Notes: generated by a model not told the origin, from the letters alone. Shown: positions 53,084 to 62,182, numbered from the stretch's first letter. The stretch: DNA of 64,000 nucleotides from Luteimonas aquatica (GCF_022662575.1 NZ_JALBFU010000001.1:444381-508380), one strand, 5' to 3'. Translations and numbers: made by a program.

Positions 53084-56000
53084 ATGGATAGGGCAGGCAA
53101 GGGCGACTGGCTGAATCTGGCGTTGCACATCGCGTTGGGCCTCGCGCTCGGTATGGCCGTGCCCATCGCCGCGGCGCAGTCGTCCGCGCATGCGGACGCC
53201 ATGCGCCAGTACGACATTCCCGCCGGACCGCTGTCGCGGGCGCTCAGTGCCTGGGGCGCGCAAAGCGGCAGCCAGCTGGTGTTCGCTCCGGACCTGGTGG
53301 CCGCCAAGACCAGCAAGCCGGTATCCGGCCGATACACGGCCGCCCAGGCCCTGGACCGGCTGCTGAGCGGGTCGGGCCTGGCCTGGGAACGGACGGGCGA
53401 TGCCACCGTGGTGCTGCGCAAGGCGCCGCCGCCCAAGCCGGCCAGGCGCGCCGCGCCGACGGTCTCCGATGCCGCGCAAGCGCCGGAACCGCAGACCCTG
53501 GAACGGCTGCTGGTCACCGGTTCCAACATTCCGCGCGGCGACCTGGAAACCGCCTCGCCCGTGCAGGTGATCACCCGCCAGGAGATCGACCGCACCGGCA
53601 AGAGCAATCTTGCCGACTACCTGCAGGGACTGACCGCCGACGGCCAGGGGTCGATCCCCAAGACCTTCGGCAGCGGCTTCGCCGCCGGCGGCACCGCGCT
53701 TTCGCTGCGCGGCCTGGGTGCCAGCAACACCCTGATCCTGGTCAATGGCCGCCGCATGGCCTCCTTCGGGCTGGCCGACGACGGCCAGAAGCTGTTCACC
53801 GACCTCAGCACGATTCCGCTCGAGGCCGTGGAGCGCATCGAAGTGCTCAAGGACGGCGGCTCGGCGATCTACGGCTCCGACGCCATCGCCGGAACCGTCA
53901 ACATCATCCTGCGCCAGGAGGCGCCGGCGACCGTGGTCAAGGCCGGGTACGGCGTGTCCGGCGAGGGCGATGCGCAGACGCGCTCGGGCTCGATCCTGAC
54001 CGGCAGCGGCGATCTGGCCAAGGACGGCTACAGCGTGTTCTTGAGCATCGAGGGCACGCGCGAGGACGGGCTGCGCGTGAGCGATCGCCGCGACCGCAAA
54101 TGGATCGGCAGCGGCGACTGGCGGCGCTGGGGATACAGGGCCGGCGAGGACCTCCTGTCCGGCGTGATCCCGCCCGAGGGCGCGGCGCAGGCCTCGCCGG
54201 TCGGTGCGGTGGAACGGGCACCGGGCGATTGGGTATCGCTTCCCGGATGCTCGAAACTCTCCGATGTCGTGCCTCAGGACCCGGGCGGCGGCTGCCTGTG
54301 GGATCCGGCACGATTTCGCGACCTGACTCCCGAGTCGCGCTCGATCAACATCTATTCGCACGGCAGCTTCGCGATCTCCGACACCGCCGAGCTGTATGCC
54401 GAACTCAGCTATGCGCGCAAGCGCACGCATTCCATCACCACGCCTTCCTCGGTGTCCGGCCTGTGGGGACCGGTGAACGCCAGCAGCGGCGCCGGCGCGG
54501 TGCGCCTGGGCGCCGACCATCCGGACAATCCCTACGGCGCCGCCGTACGCCTGCGCTATTCGGCGTTCGACGTCGGGCCGCGCACCAACAGCACCGACAA
54601 CGCCCTGGTCCGCGTGCTCGTCGGCACCAAGGGCACCGCCGGCGCCTGGGACTACGACCTCGGCTATTCGCATTCGCAGAGCGATTTCGATGCCGTCAAG
54701 ACCGGCTACCTGCATTACGATCGCGTCCGGCAGGTGCTCACCGATCCGCAGAGCCCGGTCGGATACTGGCGGCTCGGCGTCAATGCCGACTTGAACTCGC
54801 GCGCGCTCTACGACTACATCTCGCCGCGCCTGCGCTCGCAGGCCAGCACCGAGCTGGACACCTTCGACGCCAAGGCCTCTCGCTCGCTGGTCGAGCTGCG
54901 CGGCGGGCCGCTCGGTCTGGCGCTGGGCATGGAGGCGCGCCGGCAGGCCATTTCGCTCGAACCCACTACGCTGACCGAGACGAGCCAGATCATCGGCATG
55001 GGCTACAACGCCTACGACGGCGTCGAGCAGGTCTCGGCCGTCTACGGCGAGTTGCGCGCGCCGCTGAGCAAGTCGCTGGAACTCTCCGGCGCCGTGCGCG
55101 TGGACAAGTACCGGAACTACAAGGCCATCGCCACGCCGAAGCTCGGCGTCAAGTGGCGGGCGCTGTCCTGGATGGCGCTGCGCGCCACCTACTCGGAGGC
55201 GGTGCGCGCGCCGAGCCCGATCGAGGCCGGCAACGGCGGCCTGTCGAGCTTCACCTCCGCCCAGGACCCGATCCGCTGCCCCGACAACGTTCCCGCGCCG
55301 GGCGCCAATCCCGGCGACTGCCTGCCGCAGACGGTCGCGATCTTCATCGCCCCCAACCGCGACCTCAAGCCCGAGCGCGCGCGCTACACCACGGTGGGCC
55401 TGGTGCTCGATCCCACGCCGACCACCTCGGTGACGCTGGACTTCTTTCGGGTGCGCCGCACCGACGAGATCCTGACCCAGGACTTCGGCGCGGAGGTCCT
55501 GAAGAACGGCGGCAACGTCCGTCGCGACGACAACGATCTGCCGGGACGGCCGCATACCGGCTCGCTGCTCGGCGTGGAAATCGCCTATACCAACGCCGAC
55601 TCGACCATCGTGCAGGGATTCGACCTGGATGCCCGCCAGCGCTTCGAGCTGGGCGACGCCGGCGAGCTGCGGCTCGACCTGCAATGGACCCGGATGAACT
55701 CCTTCGAGCGCGATACCGGCGGCATCAGGACCGAGTACGCCGGCACCCACGGCGACTGCAACGTCACCAACTGCATCGGCATTCCCAAGGACCGGATCAA
55801 TCTGGGACTGACCTGGGATGCAGGCACATGGAGCCTGAGCGGGCTGGTCAACTACCGCGGCAAGCTCGAGAACACGCTGGGCCGGACCGAACTGGCCTAC
55901 GACGACGACGGAAACCTGATCCGCCGCCGCTCCGAATGCGGATCGAAATTCGCCAATGGCGAGGACGCGCCGCGCGGCTGCGTCCTGGCGTCGTTCTATA

Positions 56001-56185
56001 CCGTGGACCTGTCCGGCACCTGGAAGCCGCGCGAGGCCTGGGAGCTGTTCGGCTCGGTCCAGAACGTCACCGACCGCATCGCGCCGCTCGACCCGCTGAC
56101 CTATGGCGCCTCCGGCTACAACCCGCTCGACTACAGCGGCGCGATCGGCCGCTATTACACCGTGGGCGTGAAATATGCCTTTTGA
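53084..56185 (+). CDS. TonB-dependent receptor with N-terminal STN signalling domain
   Basis: This 1033-residue outer-membrane receptor has a signal peptide (about 1-31), an STN domain (about 40-112), a plug (about 150-290, with NTLILVNGRRM and GGSAIYGSDAIAGTVNIIL) and a 22-strand barrel ending in the aromatic GVKYAF. The STN domain makes it a transducer for the FecR/ECF pair encoded just before it. The start at 53084 has GGGGAG just upstream; an in-frame ATG at 53060 has none. The ligand is unknown. The two purine-nucleoside enzymes downstream suggest nucleosides or a related compound. Confidence 0.92.
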   Translation: MDRAGKGDWLNLALHIALGLALGMAVPIAAAQSSAHADAMRQYDIPAGPLSRALSAWGAQSGSQLVFAPDLVAAKTSKPVSGRYTAAQALDRLLSGSGLAWERTGDATVVLRKAPPPKPARRAAPTVSDAAQAPEPQTLERLLVTGSNIPRGDLETASPVQVITRQEIDRTGKSNLADYLQGLTADGQGSIPKTFGSGFAAGGTALSLRGLGASNTLILVNGRRMASFGLADDGQKLFTDLSTIPLEAVERIEVLKDGGSAIYGSDAIAGTVNIILRQEAPATVVKAGYGVSGEGDAQTRSGSILTGSGDLAKDGYSVFLSIEGTREDGLRVSDRRDRKWIGSGDWRRWGYRAGEDLLSGVIPPEGAAQASPVGAVERAPGDWVSLPGCSKLSDVVPQDPGGGCLWDPARFRDLTPESRSINIYSHGSFAISDTAELYAELSYARKRTHSITTPSSVSGLWGPVNASSGAGAVRLGADHPDNPYGAAVRLRYSAFDVGPRTNSTDNALVRVLVGTKGTAGAWDYDLGYSHSQSDFDAVKTGYLHYDRVRQVLTDPQSPVGYWRLGVNADLNSRALYDYISPRLRSQASTELDTFDAKASRSLVELRGGPLGLALGMEARRQAISLEPTTLTETSQIIGMGYNAYDGVEQVSAVYGELRAPLSKSLELSGAVRVDKYRNYKAIATPKLGVKWRALSWMALRATYSEAVRAPSPIEAGNGGLSSFTSAQDPIRCPDNVPAPGANPGDCLPQTVAIFIAPNRDLKPERARYTTVGLVLDPTPTTSVTLDFFRVRRTDEILTQDFGAEVLKNGGNVRRDDNDLPGRPHTGSLLGVEIAYTNADSTIVQGFDLDARQRFELGDAGELRLDLQWTRMNSFERDTGGIRTEYAGTHGDCNVTNCIGIPKDRINLGLTWDAGTWSLSGLVNYRGKLENTLGRTELAYDDDGNLIRRRSECGSKFANGEDAPRGCVLASFYTVDLSGTWKPREAWELFGSVQNVTDRIAPLDPLTYGASGYNPLDYSGAIGRYYTVGVKYAF

Positions 56186-56242
56186 TCCATCCGATCCGGG
56201 GCCCGCGGGCTTCAGAGCATTCACCGAAGGAGAGCAACAGAA

Positions 56243-56710
56243 ATGAAAGCCGTACTTGTCGCAACCCTGATCCTGGCCGCCGTATCCGGTTCCGCGCTCG
56301 CCGCCGCGGATACGCTTCAGCAGCCCGGCGACATCGTTGCGCAGCAGCAGGCGATCCGCGCCGACGTCGTGGCCGAAAAGGGACGCTTCGAATCCATGCC
56401 GTCGGTCAAGCGCAAGCAGATCCTCGCCGACCAGGACAAGCTCTTCGCGCTGCTGGAAGGCAAGGCCAGCGCCTCGGACCTGAACGACGGCGAGCGCCAG
56501 CAGGTTTCGACGCTGCTGGCCTCGATCTCCGGCGCGATCGAGAACAAGGAAGACGAGCGCATGGTCTGCACGCGCGAACAGCGCACCGGCAGCAACTTCA
56601 CCACCAAGGTCTGCCGCTCCGTGGCGCAGATCAAGGCCGAGAAGGAGTCCGCCGACCGCGACATGAAGAGCTTCAACACCAGGAGCTGCGGCGAGAAAGG
56701 CTGCTTCTGA
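56243..56710 (+). CDS. Small secreted protein with CxRE...TGSxxxxxVC motif
   Basis: This 155-residue protein has a Sec signal peptide (1-20, ALA-AA), a helical charged middle and a C-terminal segment CTREQRTGSNFTTKVCRS. That segment resembles a cysteine-pair motif seen in many short periplasmic proteins of Xanthomonads (C-x-R-E-x-x-x-T-G-S ... V-C). The end has a second Cys pair (SCGEKGC). It has a GGAGAG ribosome site and lies 57 bases after the TonB receptor. Function is unknown. Its position suggests a periplasmic helper of the receptor or of the enzymes that follow. Confidence 0.75.
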   Translation: MKAVLVATLILAAVSGSALAAADTLQQPGDIVAQQQAIRADVVAEKGRFESMPSVKRKQILADQDKLFALLEGKASASDLNDGERQQVSTLLASISGAIENKEDERMVCTREQRTGSNFTTKVCRSVAQIKAEKESADRDMKSFNTRSCGEKGCF

Positions 56711-56904
56711 CCGCGCAAGCAGCCGGGATGCCGGCGCTTCCAAGCTTCCCCCATCCACGCAAGGGCATGCCTCGACCGCAACGGAATGCGGTATCTATCG
56801 GGGCATCGGTGCGGCGGGCATTCGCCTGGCCAACGATGCTCCGCCGACACCGAATGCCGTAGCCTGCGGCCAACGCGCATGCGCATGGATCGCGAGGGGA
56901 GGGG

Positions 56905-57993
56905 ATGAGAACCGCATTGCGTCGGCTTGCCGCAGCGGCCGGCCTGCTGCTTTCGTTCCAGGCCGCGGCGGGGGCGGACCCGGTCCCGCGGGATGGCGCT
57001 CCCTGGCCGGTCAAGGTGGTCATCGTGACCGCCTACGAGAACGGCGAGGATACCGGCGACGCGCCGGGCGAACTGCAGCTCTGGGTCGAGCGCGCGGGAC
57101 TGACCGAGACCATGGCCTTTCCCGGCGGCGTGCGCGCATTGCGCACCAACGCCGACCGCTCGGTCGTGGCCATGGTCAGCGGCATGGGCCTGGTGAACGC
57201 CGGCGCATCGGTGATGGCGCTGGCATTCGATCGGCGCTTCGATGTCAGCAAGGCCTATTGGCTGGTCGCCGGCGTGGCCGGCATCGATCCGCAGGTCGGC
57301 GCGATCGGGGATGCGGTCTGGGTCGACTACGCCGTCAACGACCTGGCCAGGTCGATCGACGTGCGCGAGGCGCCGCGCGATTGGCCCTATGGCCTGTATC
57401 CCTTCCGCTCCAAGCGGGCCGGACGCATGCCGGAGGAGGCCATGGACTATGGACCCTCCGCCCGCTACGCGCAGGTCTTTCCCCTCGATGCGGGACTGAC
57501 GCGATGGGCGTATGCGCTGACAAGGACCGTCGAACTCGAGCGCACGCCCGCGCTCGCCCGTTTCGCCGAACGATGGACCGCCTTTCCCAAGACACAGGGC
57601 AGCCCCACGGTGCGGATCGGCGCCAGCCTGTCCTCCAACCACTACTGGCACGGCCGGGAAGCCACGCGCTGGGCACGGGACTGGGTGCGGATGTTCACCG
57701 ACGGCCGCGCCGCTTTCGCGGTGAGCGACATGGAAGATTCGGCGATCGCCGCCGCCATGGCACGGCTGGACGGAATGGGCGCGGCGGACGCGCGGCGTCT
57801 GCTGGTGCTGCGCGCGGCATCGAACTACACGCAGGCTCCGCCGGGACGCACGACGCTGGAATCCGCGACCGCCCGCCACCCCGGCGCCGGACTTCCCGCC
57901 TATGAAGCCGCGTACCGGGTCGGCAGCGCGGTCGTGCGCGAGCTCACCGGCCACTGGCCGCGCTACGCCGAGCACGTACCCTCGGGATTGTGA
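56905..57993 (+). CDS. Exported purine-nucleoside phosphorylase-like protein (NUP/PF06516 family)
   Basis: This 362-residue protein belongs to the 'purine nucleoside permease' (NUP) family, which despite the name has a nucleoside-phosphorylase-like fold. It has a signal peptide (about 1-24, AAAG-ADP) and the conserved VVIVTAYENGEDTGDAPGE opening, VSGMGLVNAGASVMAL, VAGVAGIDP, SDMEDSAIAAAM and LRAASNYTQAPPG. A strong GAGGGGAGGGG ribosome site precedes the ATG. It likely cleaves or binds purine nucleosides in the periplasm. Its stop overlaps the adenosine deaminase start (GTGA). Confidence 0.85.
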   Translation: MRTALRRLAAAAGLLLSFQAAAGADPVPRDGAPWPVKVVIVTAYENGEDTGDAPGELQLWVERAGLTETMAFPGGVRALRTNADRSVVAMVSGMGLVNAGASVMALAFDRRFDVSKAYWLVAGVAGIDPQVGAIGDAVWVDYAVNDLARSIDVREAPRDWPYGLYPFRSKRAGRMPEEAMDYGPSARYAQVFPLDAGLTRWAYALTRTVELERTPALARFAERWTAFPKTQGSPTVRIGASLSSNHYWHGREATRWARDWVRMFTDGRAAFAVSDMEDSAIAAAMARLDGMGAADARRLLVLRAASNYTQAPPGRTTLESATARHPGAGLPAYEAAYRVGSAVVRELTGHWPRYAEHVPSGL

Positions 57994-59588
57994 GTCCCTG
58001 CGTCCAGGCGGATCATCGCCGCATGGACGCGGAGACCGACGCCGTACGGCAGACGAACGCTCGAACGGGGCAAGCGGCCGTCGTGCTGCTGGCGCTCCTG
58101 TATCTTTTCGCGGCATGCGCCGACGCCAGGGGCCCGGACGCCGAGGCGCGGACGGCGGCGTACTTCGACCGCATCGTCGACAGTCCGGCGCGGTTGCGGA
58201 TGTTCCTGCAGGCGATGCCGAAGGGCGGCGACCTGCACAACCATCTCAGCGGCACGGTCTATGCCGAGGATTATCTGCGCTGGGCGGCAGAGCAGGGGCT
58301 GTGCATCGCCATCGACCGCGACTGGATCGCGCGCCCGCCATGCGAGGCGCCCGGCCGCATGCCGGCCCGCGATCTGGCGAAGGACCCCGCGCGCTACGCC
58401 CGCGCCGTGGATGCGTTGTCGATGCGGGGGTTCGAGCGAGGCGTGGGCAGCGCGGAGCAGGCGCCGCATGACCGCTTCTTCTCCACCTTCGGCGCGTTCG
58501 CGGCGGCCTACGAGGGCAACAAGGCCCGCGCCATCGCCGCCGCGCGCGAAGCCGCCGCGGACGACAACCTCGGCTACGTCGAACTGATGATGATGCCGGA
58601 CGCGGTGCGGCGATTGCTCGACGCCTCCGACGGGTTGGGGGAGGAAGCCGATCCGGCGCGGCTGTCCGCGGCGCTGGCGCCCTTGCTGCCGGCCGCGGTG
58701 GCCGAGGCGCGAGCCGAACTCGACCGCTACGATGCGGATCTCGCCGCCCGGCAGGCCTGCGGCACCCAGGCGCCGCAGCCCGCCTGCGCGGTGGAGGCGC
58801 GCTATCTGCTCACCGCCACGCGCACCCGGCAACCGGCCCGGGTGTTCGCCGCGCTGCTGTTCGGCTTCGCCCTGGCGCAGGCCGATCCGCGTTGCGTCGG
58901 CGTCAACCTCGCCGGGCCCGAGCATCATCCGACGGCGATCCGCGACTATGCGCTGCACATGCGCCTGCTGGCGTTCCTGCGCGCCCGGTATCCGGCGGTG
59001 CCGATGTCCCTGCATGCGGGCGAACTGGCGCCGGGCCTGGTCGCGCCGCGCGACTTGCGGTTCCACATCCGCGAGGCGGTCACGGTCGCCGGGGCCCGGC
59101 GCATCGGGCACGGCATGGACATCGCCCAAGAGACGGATGCGCCCGATCTGCTGCGGCGGATGGCAAAGGCGCGCATCGCGGTCGAGGTCAACCTGAGCAG
59201 CAACGCCGCCATCCTCGGCATCTCAGGCAAGGCGCACCCGCTGGCGCTGTACCGCGCGGCGGGTGTGCCGGTCGTCCTGTCCACAGACGACCAGGGCGTG
59301 CTGCGCAGCGACATGACCCGGGAGTACCTGCGCGCCGCAATCGAACAGGGCCTGCGCTACCGAGATCTGAAACGGCTCGCCCGCGACAGCCTGGAATACG
59401 CTTTCCTGCCAGGAACGAGCCTGTGGCGCGCGCAAACCGGCGGGCCATTCGCGGCCGCGTGCGCGGATGCGCGGGCGACGCCCGCCGCGCATTGCCGGCG
59501 CTGGCTGGAGGCCAATCCGAAGGCGGACATGCAATGGCGCCTGGAGCGGGCGCTGGCGCGGTTCGAGGCGGCGATGGCCGGCGAATGA
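57990..59588 (+). CDS. Exported adenosine deaminase (ADGF/ADA2-like)
   Basis: This 532-residue protein is an adenosine-deaminase-superfamily hydrolase. The zinc and catalytic motifs are visible in order: DLHNHLSG (His83, His85), SLHAGEL, RIGHGMDI and LSTDDQGVL. An N-terminal hydrophobic segment followed by FAACADA (Cys43) marks it as exported, perhaps a lipoprotein. It is much longer than the 340-residue cytoplasmic Add and matches secreted ADGF-type enzymes in length, with an insertion of about 100 residues containing CGTQAPQPAC. The GTG start overlaps the preceding stop; an ATG at 58023 is the alternative. Confidence 0.87.
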   Translation: MSPCVQADHRRMDAETDAVRQTNARTGQAAVVLLALLYLFAACADARGPDAEARTAAYFDRIVDSPARLRMFLQAMPKGGDLHNHLSGTVYAEDYLRWAAEQGLCIAIDRDWIARPPCEAPGRMPARDLAKDPARYARAVDALSMRGFERGVGSAEQAPHDRFFSTFGAFAAAYEGNKARAIAAAREAAADDNLGYVELMMMPDAVRRLLDASDGLGEEADPARLSAALAPLLPAAVAEARAELDRYDADLAARQACGTQAPQPACAVEARYLLTATRTRQPARVFAALLFGFALAQADPRCVGVNLAGPEHHPTAIRDYALHMRLLAFLRARYPAVPMSLHAGELAPGLVAPRDLRFHIREAVTVAGARRIGHGMDIAQETDAPDLLRRMAKARIAVEVNLSSNAAILGISGKAHPLALYRAAGVPVVLSTDDQGVLRSDMTREYLRAAIEQGLRYRDLKRLARDSLEYAFLPGTSLWRAQTGGPFAAACADARATPAAHCRRWLEANPKADMQWRLERALARFEAAMAGE

Positions 59589-59601
59589 GCGCGGTTGCGC
59601 T

Positions 59602-59646
59602 CCGCACCTGTTGCAGCCGCACCTGTTGCAGCCGGACCTATTGCAC
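59602..59646. repeat. Three tandem 15-bp repeats
   Basis: Two exact copies of CCGCACCTGTTGCAG and a third with three or four changes (59632-59646) lie between the adenosine deaminase stop and the end of the convergent M23 gene, covering its last codons. The copy number may vary between strains. Confidence 0.8.
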
Positions 59647-60930
59647 CCAGACCCCGCGCTCCGGCGTCCAGTAGAACGTCGCCTTCTCGAACGCCTGCTT
59701 CCGGCCGGTCTCCCCGTAGGGCGCCTCGTCGCCGGTGGGATAGCCGTGGCGCTCCTCGCGGCCGTTGTCCTCGAAGTAGTCGAGGATCGCCCCGTGCAGC
59801 ACGTGCGCCGCGGTCCTGGGCGACCACAGGAACAGGCCGCGCTGGAAGTACTGGAACCGGCCGCGGTCGCCGGTCGCCGGCGATTTCGCCGCGTCGGCCT
59901 CGTCCATCATCGCGAAGCCCCAGCGGGTCTCGCCGCCCGTGGCCCAGAAGCGGTCCAGGATGGCGCCGCGCACGGCGAAGGCGCCGCTATCCTTGTGCCA
60001 GAGGATGATGCCGTTGTTGAACTGCTGGAAGCGGCCGCCGAGCTGCGCGTCCATTTCCGCCAGCTTCGGAACGCCGAGCACGCTGCGCGTGCCGCCGAGC
60101 GCGTAGTACTTCTCGCCGATCTTGCCGTAGGGCAGCACCTCGCAGCGCGGCAGATCGAAGCCATCGTTGTCGCGCGCCTCGTCGTTGCCCCAGCGGTCGA
60201 GGTAGTAGGCCGAGATCCACTGATTCGCCGGTCCGACGTCGAGGTCGGTCTTGAGCCACCAGTGGTTGAACGAGGTGCCGTTGCGGACCTCGCGGCCCCA
60301 GGTCTTGCAGTACACGTAGTTGGTGCCGGCATACAGCGAACCGGTTTGCGCGGTGCTCGTCGGCGAGCCGAAACCGGGTGCGGTGGCATACGTGTCTACC
60401 CAGTAGCGCGGCGCGGGCGCGGGATTGCCGCCGCAGCCGTTATCGCTGGTCAGCCTGGCGACGCCGCTGCCGCCGGGGTAGGGGGCCAGCGAGCGGCCGT
60501 TGATCGCGATCACCTGGCCGGCGCCATTGAGCAGCTGCTCGTAGTGGATGTGCGCGCCGAAGCTGTTGCCGGTATTGCCGGTGAGGCCGATCCGCTGGCC
60601 TTGGCCCACCGTCGCGCCGTTGGCGGTGCTGAAGCTCTGCAGGTGGAAGTAGTAGGTTTTCCAGCCGCCGCCGTGGTCGATCACCACGTAGTTGCCGGCG
60701 CCGTTCGCCTCGTAGTGCTGCGTGGCGTAGCCGGCCGCCGAGGCCAGCACCGGCGTTCCGGCCGGCGCATCGAAGTCCAGGGCCTGGCGGACTTCGCTGC
60801 CGTGATGGTAGTACGACCAGGTCTGCCCGCAGGGGTAGGGGGCCTTGAAATTGGGCGCGGCCAGGGCCGGGAAACCGCAGGCCAGGAGCAGGGCGGCGAA
60901 CAGGATGATCGGGAGCGGGCGGACGGACAT
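59638..60930 (-). CDS. Secreted LasA/beta-lytic-type M23 peptidase with LGFP repeats
   Basis: This 430-residue exported protein has a signal peptide (about 1-24, ALAA-PN) and an M23 zinc endopeptidase domain (about 28-160). It has YYHHGSEVRQALDFDAP (His42/43 and Asp52), FHL (His96) and GAHIHYEQ (His127, His129), the LasA/beta-lytic arrangement rather than the HxxxD one. A linker domain (about 175-280) and a C-terminal array of LGFP-type repeats (about 285-430, YGKIGEKYYALGG, SVLGVPK, GAILDRFWATGG, RWGFAMMDE, GAILDYFEDNG) follow. It would cleave peptidoglycan cross-bridges, with the LGFP array as a probable wall-binding part. Confidence 0.87.
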   Translation of the reverse strand: MSVRPLPIILFAALLLACGFPALAAPNFKAPYPCGQTWSYYHHGSEVRQALDFDAPAGTPVLASAAGYATQHYEANGAGNYVVIDHGGGWKTYYFHLQSFSTANGATVGQGQRIGLTGNTGNSFGAHIHYEQLLNGAGQVIAINGRSLAPYPGGSGVARLTSDNGCGGNPAPAPRYWVDTYATAPGFGSPTSTAQTGSLYAGTNYVYCKTWGREVRNGTSFNHWWLKTDLDVGPANQWISAYYLDRWGNDEARDNDGFDLPRCEVLPYGKIGEKYYALGGTRSVLGVPKLAEMDAQLGGRFQQFNNGIILWHKDSGAFAVRGAILDRFWATGGETRWGFAMMDEADAAKSPATGDRGRFQYFQRGLFLWSPRTAAHVLHGAILDYFEDNGREERHGYPTGDEAPYGETGRKQAFEKATFYWTPERGVWVQ

Positions 60931-61028
60931 GGGCGGATTCCGGCGGGTCGTCACCAAATAACAGCGCAACTCGAGGCCGTCTCAGGACATTGCCGATCCG
61001 CGATGGCGCCGCCCGCGCGGCTCCTGCG

Positions 61029-61583
61029 TCACGAGGGACGCGCGAAGCGGGCGAATCCCTGCAGGAAATCCTGCAGCGCCTTGCGCGTGGCCTCGTCGAC
61101 CAGTTCGCCCTCGGCATTCACCAGCGAACCGGCCCGCGAGACCTGCATCCGCCCGCCCGACCAGTAGCGTACCCGCAGCGTGCGCAGCACGGGCAGCCAC
61201 GCCGCCTGCGCCAGGAGGGTGCCGAAACCGCCGGGCGAAGCGCCGATCACGGCGAACGGGCGGTCGCCGAACACGCGGGCGATATCGGAGGCCGGACGCG
61301 AGAGCCAGTCGATGGCGTTCTTGAACACCCCGGGGATGCCGTTGTTGTATTCGGGCGTGCAGAGCACCACGCCGTCGCTGGCGACGACGCGCTCCTTCAG
61401 CTCGGTCACCGCGGCCGGCAGGCCGTCGCGCTGCTCCGCGTCGGCGTCGTACAGCGGAATCCCGTGCAGCGTGGCGATCTCCAGGGAGACCCCGTCGGCG
61501 ATCGTCGCGCCGGCCGCGCGCAGCAGCGCGGTATTGAAGGAGCCGGCACGCAGGCTGCCGGAAATGCCGAGCAGGCGCGTCAT
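61029..61583 (-). CDS. NAD(P)H-dependent FMN reductase (ChrR/YieF-like)
   Basis: This 184-residue flavodoxin-fold protein has the FMN phosphate loop GSLRAGSFN at 9-17 and the family motif PEYNNGIPGVFKNAIDWLSRP near 78-97. Relatives reduce quinones, chromate or azo dyes, limiting oxidative stress. Its ATG overlaps the stop of the OsmC gene upstream (ATGA), so the two are co-translated. Confidence 0.92.
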   Translation of the reverse strand: MTRLLGISGSLRAGSFNTALLRAAGATIADGVSLEIATLHGIPLYDADAEQRDGLPAAVTELKERVVASDGVVLCTPEYNNGIPGVFKNAIDWLSRPASDIARVFGDRPFAVIGASPGGFGTLLAQAAWLPVLRTLRVRYWSGGRMQVSRAGSLVNAEGELVDEATRKALQDFLQGFARFARPS

Positions 61584-61978
61584 GGCAGCCTCCGCGCGCT
61601 GGTGATCACCGCGCCTTCGCGCATCGCCTTCGTTACCGGCGTATTGGCGACGATTTCCAGGAGCCGGCTCCATTGCTCGTCGCTGAGCGGTTGATCCGAA
61701 TCCAGCGTCCGGTGCACGTGCACCTTGCCGTCCTCGCCGAAGCTCAGGGCCAGTTCGGCGCTGAACCGGCCGAGATTCCAGCCTTTGCGCTCGGCGTACA
61801 TGCGCAGCGTGATCGCCGTGCAGGCCGACAGCGAAGCGAGGTAGTAGTCGAACGGCGCGGGCGCGGCGCCCTGGCCGCCGAGCGCGCGCGGCTCGTCGCT
61901 GTCGAGGTCGAACCGGCCGACATGGATGTGGTGCAGGTAATGCGCATCGGTGGACGTCACCGTCGCCGTGGTCTTCAT
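61580..61978 (-). CDS. OsmC-family protein, second catalytic Cys absent
   Basis: This 132-residue protein has the OsmC/Ohr fold, with LSACTAITLRMYAERKGW carrying Cys53 in the position of the peroxidatic site region. In hydroperoxide-reducing members a second Cys occurs in a CPVxxT/L motif. Here that segment reads NTPVTKAM, without Cys, so thiol-peroxidase activity of the usual two-Cys type is doubtful. It is the first gene of a two-gene operon with an FMN reductase, which suggests a redox role. Confidence 0.87.
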   Translation of the reverse strand: MKTTATVTSTDAHYLHHIHVGRFDLDSDEPRALGGQGAAPAPFDYYLASLSACTAITLRMYAERKGWNLGRFSAELALSFGEDGKVHVHRTLDSDQPLSDEQWSRLLEIVANTPVTKAMREGAVITSARRLP

Positions 61979-62182
61979 GCCGGCCTCCGGGCCGTTGGCG
62001 GAGCATTACGTTATCCGCCATGGCGGGTGGCTTTCAATCGACATCACGACCACGGGACATGGTCTACGATGGAAGATCGCGGCGAAGCGATCGTCGGCGC
62101 CGCGAAGGCCGCGCGGTGCCAGGACGAGAGGCGCGGGGCATGGGCCGCATCTGTTTCCGGCGACTCAATCAAAAGGACTGAG

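Noticed and set aside
53027..56758. Antisense open frame of 1243 codons opposite the TonB receptor
   Set aside because: The product is low-complexity, rich in Ala/Gly/Arg/Val with no domain, and the opposite strand encodes a clear receptor. Long antisense frames are expected at this GC content.
59602..59646. CRISPR array
   Set aside because: The 15-base units are directly adjacent, without spacers, and there are no cas genes.
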